Shown here one piece after another: positions 53,628-62,600 of a stretch of 64,000 bases of DNA. The number at the start of each line of letters is the position of its first letter. Position 1 is the first letter of the stretch. The position numbers were made by a program, and so were the translations under genes. The notes under the pieces were generated by a model that was not told the DNA's origin, did no database searches, and saw nothing but the letters and a program-made list of their open reading frames with translations. This DNA is from Acidobacteriota bacterium (GTDB taxonomy: Bacteria; Acidobacteriota; Thermoanaerobaculia; Multivoradales; J023): positions 62,001 to 126,000 of the forward strand of contig JAJCXR010000048.1 in the NCBI GenBank assembly GCA_029263315.1. Direction: 5' to 3'.

Positions 53628-56600
53628 TGTGCCTTGCCCTGCCGTCGTCCGTTGAAGCTCAGGTGCAGTGCTTCAGCGATCTGTCGCTCTGGTGCTCCGC
53701 CCTGGGGAATGCCGACTGCAACTTCGTACCGGACCTGGAACGCTTCAACACCGTCGCGGCCAATATTGCCCGCGCCGACGAAGTGCCGTCGCCCCCCGGT
53801 AACAACGCCCAGTTGGGGCCGACCCTGACCTTCAACAGCGCCAATACGGGCCTTTCCCGAAGCTTCGTCCTCGAAGCTTTGCAAGCCGGGGCGGACATCG
53901 TCTTCAACGACACCGAGTTTGGCGGCAGCGCTGCCGCAGACACCCTATCCATCGGTGACTTCAATGATCATGAGAACGATGATTTTCAGATCATCCTCAT
54001 CGGCGGCCAAGGGGTCCGCGCCCTCGGCTTCTTTCTTCTGGACGTGGACGAAACCGCCGGCGAGAGTCTCAATGTCTTCACCGGTGCCGGCTCCTTGATG
54101 GGAGCTTGCAGCGGCTTCCAAGCCAACACCGACCAGTTCGTCGGCGTAGTCACCGACGCTCCCATCGGCCATGTTCTCTTCGACGAAGACCCCGGCGGCG
54201 ACGACATCACCGTCCAGGATTTCTTCTTCGCCCTGCCGCCGGGGGACGTCTCCATCACCAAGGACGACGGCCAGATCACCGCCACCCCCGGTGACACCCT
54301 CACCTACATCATCCAAGCCCGCAACAACGGCCCCATCGACGCCGTCGGCGCCACGGTCAGCGATCCATTGTCGGCCCCCCTGAGCGGCTGTACTTGGACG
54401 TGCAGCGGCAGCGGCGGAGTCACTTGCACCGGCAGCGGCAGCGGCGCCATCGATGACTCGGTGGATTTGCCCCGTGGCACGGTGGCCACCTACACCGTCA
54501 CCTGCGGCACCGACCCGACCTTCAGCGGCACGGTGACCAATACCGCCTCCATCACCCCTCCGGCGGATCTGGCGGACACCGACAGCAACAACAATACCGC
54601 CATGGACACGACCGACCTGGTGCCGTCGGCGGACCTTGGGCTGGCCAAGGACGACGGCGTCACCGAGGTGGACGCCGACAGCGACCTCACCTACACGCTG
54701 ACGGTGAGTAATCTCGGCCCTAACGATTCCACCGGCGGCACGGTCAGCGACACCTTGCCGATGGGCCTATCCTTCGTCTCCTCCGCCAACGGCTGCACCG
54801 AAGGCGGCGGCACCGTGAGCTGTACCTTCGGTGCACTGAGCGTCGGTTCCAGCACCGCCTTGAGCTTCGTGGCCCACATCGACGCCTCGGTCAGCGGCAC
54901 CGTCACCAACAGCGCCACGGTGAGCGGCAACGAAGGGGACGCCAACTCTGGTAATGACAGCGCCGGTCACAGCACCGAGGTCATCGCCCAGACGGACCTC
55001 GCCTTGAGTATGCTCGACACCCCGGATCCCGTGGTGGCAGGGACGCAGCTCACCTACACCCTGACGGTGACCAACAACGGCCCGTCCGGGTCCACCGGCG
55101 GCACGGTCAGCGTTGCCTTGCCGAACGCCTTGACCTTCGCCTCCTCCAGCGATTGCGTCGCCGCGGGAAGCGGTGCCACCTGCACCTTCGGCAACCTGGC
55201 CAGCGGCGCTTCCCAGGATCTGATCTTGGTCGTCGATGTCGACGAGGAGGCCTCCGGCACGGTGAGCAACACCGCCACGGTCAGCGGCAATGAGGAAGAT
55301 CCGGTGAGCGGCAACAACAGTGCCAGCGCCGTCACTGAGATCATCCGGCAAGTGGACCTCGAAGTGGTGAAGGTGGACGGCAGCGGCGGCACGGTGGTGG
55401 CGGGGGAGACCATCGACTACACGGTGACGGTCACCAACCTGGGACCCAACGACGTGATCGCCGCCACGGTCAGCGACTCCTTCCCCACCGACCTCGACGA
55501 CGTGCGCTGGAATTGCACCGCCAGCCCCGGGTCTTCCTGCCCAGGGGTTGGCAGCGGCAATATCAACCACGCCGTCAACCTGCTGGCCATGGGCAGCGTC
55601 ACCTTCAGCGCCATGGCCGATGTCGAGCCCGATGCCCTGGGGGACCTGATCAACCAAGCGTCGGCCAGCAACCCGGCCGGTACCGAGGACCCGGACCTCA
55701 GCAACAATGGCTCCGCCGTCACCACGGATGTCATCCGCCAGGCGGACTTGCGTCTCGCCAAGGAAGACGCCAGCGGCGGCGAGACGGTGCCCGGCGGTAC
55801 CTTGAGCTACCGCCTGACGGTGAGCAACGACGGCCCCTCGGACTCTAGCGGCGGCAGCGTTGTCGACACTCTGCCCGCCGGCACCACCTTCCGCGGTTCC
55901 GCCAGCGGCTGCACGGCGGCTGGTGCCACCGTCACCTGTGACTTCGCCGGCTTGCGCCGCGGCAGTCAACGGACGCTGATTTTCACCGTCGATGTGGCCG
56001 CCGACGCCAGCGGCACCTTGAGCAACAGCGCCACCGTCACCGGTTTGGATGCCGATCCCGACAGCAGCAACAACACAGCCTCCGCTAGCACCTCCGCCGT
56101 CCCCCGCACTGACCTGGAGCTGGATAAAAACGGCCCCGCCATGGCGTCTTCCGGCGACACCATGGTCTACACCTTGGAGGTGACCAACCACGGCCCCTCC
56201 GATTCCACCGGCAGCTCGGTGCAGGACAGCCTGCCCGCCGGTTTGACCTTTGGGGGCTCCTCAGACTGCTCGGCCAGCGGCGGCGAGGTCAGCTGCGCCG
56301 TCGGTCCCTTGGCGGCGGGGGCCAGCGCTATCCTGAGCTTCGAGGTGGAGATCGGCTCCGGGGTCACCGCCTCGCTGCTCAACAGCGCCACCGTCACCGC
56401 CGATGAGGACGACCCGGCCAGCGGCAACAACAGCGCCAGCCACCGCACCAATATCGACGCCATGGCAGACCTGGCCCTGAGCAAGACCGGCTCCGCCGGC
56501 GCCGTGGCGGGGAGGACCCTGCTCTACACCTTGACCGTCGACAATCTGGGCCCCGCCGACTCGAGCGGCGGCTCGGTGCGCGACACCTTGCCCCCCGGCC

Positions 56601-59600
56601 TGAGCTTTGAGTCCTCGGTGGACGGCTGCTACGGCGTCACCGGGGCGGTGGTCTGTCCTTTTGGCGATCTGGCGCAGGGCACCAGCCACAACCTGACCTT
56701 CGTCGCCCGCCTGGCGTCTTCCGCCGACGGCACGCTGCTCAACCAATCCACCGTCGACGGCAACGAGGTGGATCCGGTCAGCAGCAACGATGATGCCAGC
56801 CTTTCCACCGCCGTCACCCGACAGGCAGACTTGAGCCTCAGCAAAGACGACGGCGTCACCTCGGTGACCCCGGGCAACACGCTCCAGTACTCCTTGACGG
56901 TGCGTAACCTCGGCCCCTCCGACAGCGGCGACAGCAGCGGCGGAGGCCCCCCCGGGGGCGGTGGCCAGATCATCGATCCGCTGCCAAGTGGTTTGAGCTT
57001 CGCCAGCTCGCCGGACGGCTGTGCTCTGGCCGGGGGCGATGTGGTCTGCCCCTTTGGACCCCTGGCGGCGGGCCAAGAACGGACCCTGCGCTTCACCGTG
57101 GCGGTGGCCGCCGGCGTCGACACCGAAATCGATAACAGCGCGACGGTCAGCGGCCCGGAGACGGACCCGGAGACCGACAACAATGTCGCTAGCCATCTCA
57201 CGCCCTTGGCGGTGGAGGCCGACCTGGCCTTAAGCAAGGACGACGGCGTCACCCAGGCGGTGGCCGGCGAGCCGCTCACCTACACCCTGACCATCGACAA
57301 CCTCGGCCCCTCCACCGGCGGTGGCGGAGTGATCACCGATACCCTGCCCCTCGGCATGTCCTTCGCTTCCTCCGCCGACGGTTGTTCCGCCGTCGGCGCC
57401 GTGGTCAGCTGTCCTTTCGGCGCTGTGGCGGTCGGCGGCTCGGAGGTGCGCAGTTTTGTCGTCGATCTGGCCGCCGACCTCGAAGGCGACCTCGTCAACC
57501 GGGCCGACCTGCAGAGCGATGACCACGACCCCAACCCGGCCAACGACAGCGCCATCCATCAAACACCGGTGGTGCGTCGGGCCGACCTAGAGCTCAGCAA
57601 AGACGACGGTGTCGCCTCCGCGGCTCCGGGAGAGACCCTCACCTACGCCCTGACGGTGGACAATCTGGGACCCTCCGACTGCTCCGGCGCCACCGTCGAC
57701 GACCCATTGCCGGCGGGACTCACTTTCCTCTCCTCGGAGGACGGCTGCCAAGCCACCGACGGCGTGGTCCGCTGTGCCGTGCCGCCCCTCGCCTCCGGCT
57801 CCAACCTGACCTTGAGCTTCAAGGCCCGCCTCGACAGCGACCTGCCGCCGACCCCGGACCTCGTCAACGACGCCGAGGTGGTGGGGCTCGACGACGATCC
57901 CGACCCGCTCAACAACCTGACCAGCCACAGCACCCCCTTGGGCCCACGGGCCGATCTGGCCATCACCAAGGACGATGGCCTCACCGCCGTCGCCCCGGGT
58001 AGCGCCCACACCTACACCATCACGGTACGGAATCTCGGACCCAGCGACGCCGAGGCCACGGTCACCGACACCTTGCCGACTGAGCTCAGCCAAGTCAGCT
58101 GGACTTGCCAGGCGAGCCCCGGATCGAGCTGTAACTCCACCGGCAACGGTGACCTCGACGACGACGTCGATCTGGCGGCGGGGGGGGTGCTGGTCTACAC
58201 CGTCTCCAGCACCGTCGGCGGCAGTGTCGGCGGCATGCTCAACAACACGGCCACCGTAGAGAGCAGCATCGCCGATCCCTACCCTGACAACAACACCGAC
58301 GAGGACCTCACCAGCTTGGCGGCCATCGCCGATCTGCGGTTGAGCAAAGACGACGGCCAGAGCGTCGTGGCACCCGGCAGCACCCTGACCTACACCATCA
58401 CCGTCGACAACGACGGTCCCAGCCCGGTGATCGACGCTCTGGTGGAAGACACCTTGCCGCCCACCCTGAGCAACGTCAGCTGGACTTGCCAACCGTCCGC
58501 CGGCGCCGTGTGCAGCGCCTCCGATCTTGGCAACCTCAGCGATACGGTGGATCTGCCGCCGGGGGGCCGCTTGATCTATCGCGTCGTCGCCACCGTGGCC
58601 CCCGACGCCGTCGGCCTGCTGGTCAATAGCGCCCAAGTGACGCCACCGGCGGGGGTCACCGACCCGAATCCCGGCAACAACGGCGCCAGCGACATCAACA
58701 CCTTGGATCCCACCGCCGACCTGCTGCTGTCGAAGAGCGATGGCCAGGCCACCGCCGCCCCGGGCGAGACCTTGACCTACGACGTCACGGTGCAAAATAT
58801 CGGCCCCGGCGACGCCGCCGGAGCGCAGGTGGTGGATCTCCTGCCCGCCCTGCTGCAAGGGGCGACGTGGACCTGCACCCCCTCCGTCGACGCCGTCTGC
58901 ACCGCGACCGGCAGCGGCAACCTTCTCGATACCGTCGTGCTGCCGGCCGGCGGCCAACTGCTTTACCAAATCACCGGCACCGTCGCCGCCAATGCCTTGG
59001 CGGCCGGGCATACGGCCATCCTCAACACCGCCAGCGTGACGCCGCCCCCCGGTCTCGACGACCCGGCGCCGAGCAACAACAGCGCCAGCGACCTCGACAC
59101 CCTGCAAGCCAGCCATGACTTGGTGCTCAGCAAGGACGACGGCGTCCTGCAGGCGGTGCCCGGCGGGCAGCTCACCTATGCCGTGGTGGTACAGAACCTC
59201 GGCCCCAGCGACGCCGCCGGACCGCAAGTGCACGATCCCCTACCCGCCGGCTTGAGCTGTGTCTGGAGCTGTGTCGCCAGCCACGGGGCCAGCTGCTTCA
59301 ACGGTCAACTGGCGGGGGATTTGCTCGATCATCCATCGCTGCCGGCCCTGAGCGAGGTCACCTACACCGGCCTCTGCCAGGTGGCCGCCAACTTGGACCC
59401 GGCCACCACCCCACAACTGGTCAACGGCGCCAGCGTGGCGGTCCCCTTGGGCGCCGTCGATCCCGTCCCCGCCAACAACAGCGACAACGACATCAACACC
59501 TTGACCCCGCTGGCCGATCTCGGCGTCACCAAAAGCGACGGCGTCACCGCGGCCATCCCGGGGCAAAGCGTCCTGAGCTATGCCCTGAGGGCCCACAACG

Positions 59601-62600
59601 CCGGTCCCAGCGACGTGGCGGGGGCCCAGCTGCGGGACACCTTCCCCGCCGGTCTCGACTGTCTGTGGTCTTGCACCGCGGGGACGGGCGCCTCGTGCCC
59701 GGCCGGCCAACACAGCGGCGATCTGCTGGCGACGGTCGATCTGACGGCGGGGGCCAGCCTAGTGGTGAATGCCCAATGCCACATCGACCCGGAACTCAGC
59801 GGCACCTTGAGCAATACCCTGAGCATCACGCCACCGGCCGGTGTTGTGGACCCCAACCCCAACAACGACAGCGCCCGCGACCTCGACACCGTCCTGACAC
59901 CGACGGCCCAGCTGGCGGTCAGCAAGAGCGACCAACGGGAAAGCCTGGCACCGGGGGAAGCTCTGACCTACCTGATCACGGTACAGAACCTCGGCCCCAG
60001 CGACGCCCTCGACATCACCGTCCACGATGCCTTACCGCCGTCCCTCGAAGCCATCACCTGGTCCTGCGACGCCACCGACGGTTCCAGCTGTAGCGCCGTC
60101 GGCGGCGACGACCTCATCGACCCGGTGACGGTGCGGGCCGGCGGGCAGCTGACCTACAGCCTCGAGGCCCGCGTCCGGGCCAACACCGCCGCCGGCATGC
60201 TCAGCAATACCGTCAGCCTCAGCTTGCCCAGCGGAATCGTCGATCCACAGCCCGCCGACAACTCGGCCACCGACAACACCACCTTGACGCCGACGGTGGA
60301 TCTGGCGATCAGCAAGGACGACGGCCTCACCTCGGCGGTGCCAGGCACCTCCTTGCGCTACGTCTTGACGGTCACCAACGGCGGTCCCAGCGACGCCGTC
60401 GACGCGCGGGTGACGGACACCTTGCCCGAGGCCCTGTCCAACGCCGTGTGGACTTGCCTACCCTCCCCCGGCGCCAGCTGTAGCCTCTCCGGCAGTGGAG
60501 ACTTGGACGATCTGGTGCGGGTGCCGGTGGGCGGTCAGCTGCTCTACCGTCTCGACGCCACGGTCGACGGCGAGGCCCGCGGCGAGCTGCTCAACGGCGC
60601 CACGGTGCAAGCGGCGGTCGGTACCGTCGACAGCGACCCGAGCAACAACAGCGCCAGCGATCTCGACACCTTGACGCCCCGGGCCGACCTACGGCTCAGC
60701 AAAACCGACAACCGTGACAGCGTCGCCCCCGGCCACGCCCTGACCTACCGCCTGGAGTTGCACAACGACGGTCCCAGCGATGTCGTCGGGGCGACGGTGC
60801 AGGATGTTGTCCCCACCGTCCTCGACTGCGCCTGGAGCTGCAACCCCGGCCCCGGAACCGGCTGCGCCGTCGGCGATCCAGCGAGCGGCGACTTGCAGGG
60901 CTCAGCCGACCTGCCGGCCGGCGGCGCCGTGGTCTACGAAGCCCAATGCCAGGTCGACGCCGCGGCCAGCGGCGTTTTGCTCAACCAGGCCAGTGCCACC
61001 TTGCCCGGCGGCGTCGAGGATCCGGACCCAACCGACAACCTCGCCTCCGACAGCACCGACCTGCTATCCAGCGTCGACCTGGTGATCAGCAAGAACGACG
61101 GCCGCAACAGCGCCTCGCCGGGGGACACCTTGACCTACAACCTGGTGGTGTCCAACCCCTTCGGTCCCAGCGATGTCCGGGGGGCGACGGTGGAGGATGT
61201 TTTTCCCGCCTCCTTGAGCTGTGTTTGGGGTTGCCAGGGGACCTTTGGGGCCGTCTGCACACCGGGTCAAGTGAGCGGCGACCTGCTGGATGTCGTCGAT
61301 TTGCCGGTCGGCTCGCAGGCCATCTACACCGCCCTCTGTCAGCTCGCTGACGACGCCTCCGGCGGCGACGGCAACAGCGTCATCAACGTCGCCACGGTGA
61401 CACCGCCGGCCGGCGTCATCGACAGCAACCCGAGCAACAACACGGCCCAGGACATCACCGACATATCGTCCACCGGGCTCGACCTGTCGATCCAAGTCAG
61501 CGATGGACTCAGCTCCGCGGTGCCGGGCACCTCCATCACCTACATCCTGCTGGCCCGTCAGCTGGCGGGCCCACCCACCTCCGGCATTGTGGTGCGGGAC
61601 GATTTCCCCGCCGAGCTCGACTGCCTGTGGTCCTGCCAGGCCCTTGGCGGCGGCAGCTGTGCCGCCGGCCAGCATGCAGGGGACCTGCTCGACACGGTGC
61701 ATCTGGTGAGCGGCGCCAGCCTGCGCTACACCGCCCGCTGTGACATCGACCCATCGGCCCGCGGCAGCCTGGCCAACCCGGCCAGCATCGAGCCGCCGAG
61801 CGGCGTCGCCGACGCCAACCCCTCCGACAACGGCAGCAGCGACCTGGACACCGTCCTGCTGCCGCGGGCCGATTTGCAAGTCACCAAGAGCGACGGTTTG
61901 ACCAACGTCCTGCCCGGCGGCGAGCTGACCTATGACATCGAGGTCCGCAACGTGGCTGGCCCCAGCACCTTGCTCGGCGGCGTGGTGGAAGATCTGTTCG
62001 CCGACCAGCTGAGCTGCTCCTGGACCTGTGATTTGGACGGCGAGGCCCTTTGCACCGCCGGCCCGGTGAGCGGTGATCTGCTCGACACGGTGGAGCTCCC
62101 CCCCGGCGAGAGCCTGGTCTACCGCGCCACCTGTCAGCTGGCGGAGGACGCCGTCGGCACCCTGCGCAACACCGCCCATGTGCGCTTGCCGCCAGACTTC
62201 CTCGATCCCGTGCCGGCCAACAACAGCGCCACCGACGAGACCCTGGTGCAGCAGGTCACCGATTTGGTGCTGCGTCTCGAGGACGGTACTGCTGAAGCGG
62301 TGCCCGGCGAGCAGCTGACGTTTGTCCTTACGGTTGAGAATTTCGACAGTTTTGCCTTCTTCGGACCCGGAGGTCTGCTTTTTGTGCCCGCCACCACGGT
62401 GCGCGGACTCCTGGTGCAGAGTGCGCCGCCGGAAGCCTTGAGCTGCGTCTGGACTTGCCAGCCCTCCGACGACGCCAGCTGCGATCCAGGGCCCACCGTC
62501 GGCGACCTGCTGGACAGCGTCGATCTGGCCGCCGGCTCGCAAGTGGTCTACAGCGCCCGCTGCCACATCGACCCGGCGGCCCGCGGCATCCTCACCAACC

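Noticed and set aside
60345-60360. GGTGCCAGGCACC-type sequence resembling the REP-like element, in the third giant
   Set aside because: It falls exactly on the conserved AVPGT segment of an ordinary DUF11 domain, and equivalent positions in other domains show related codons, so coincidence of codon choice explains it.
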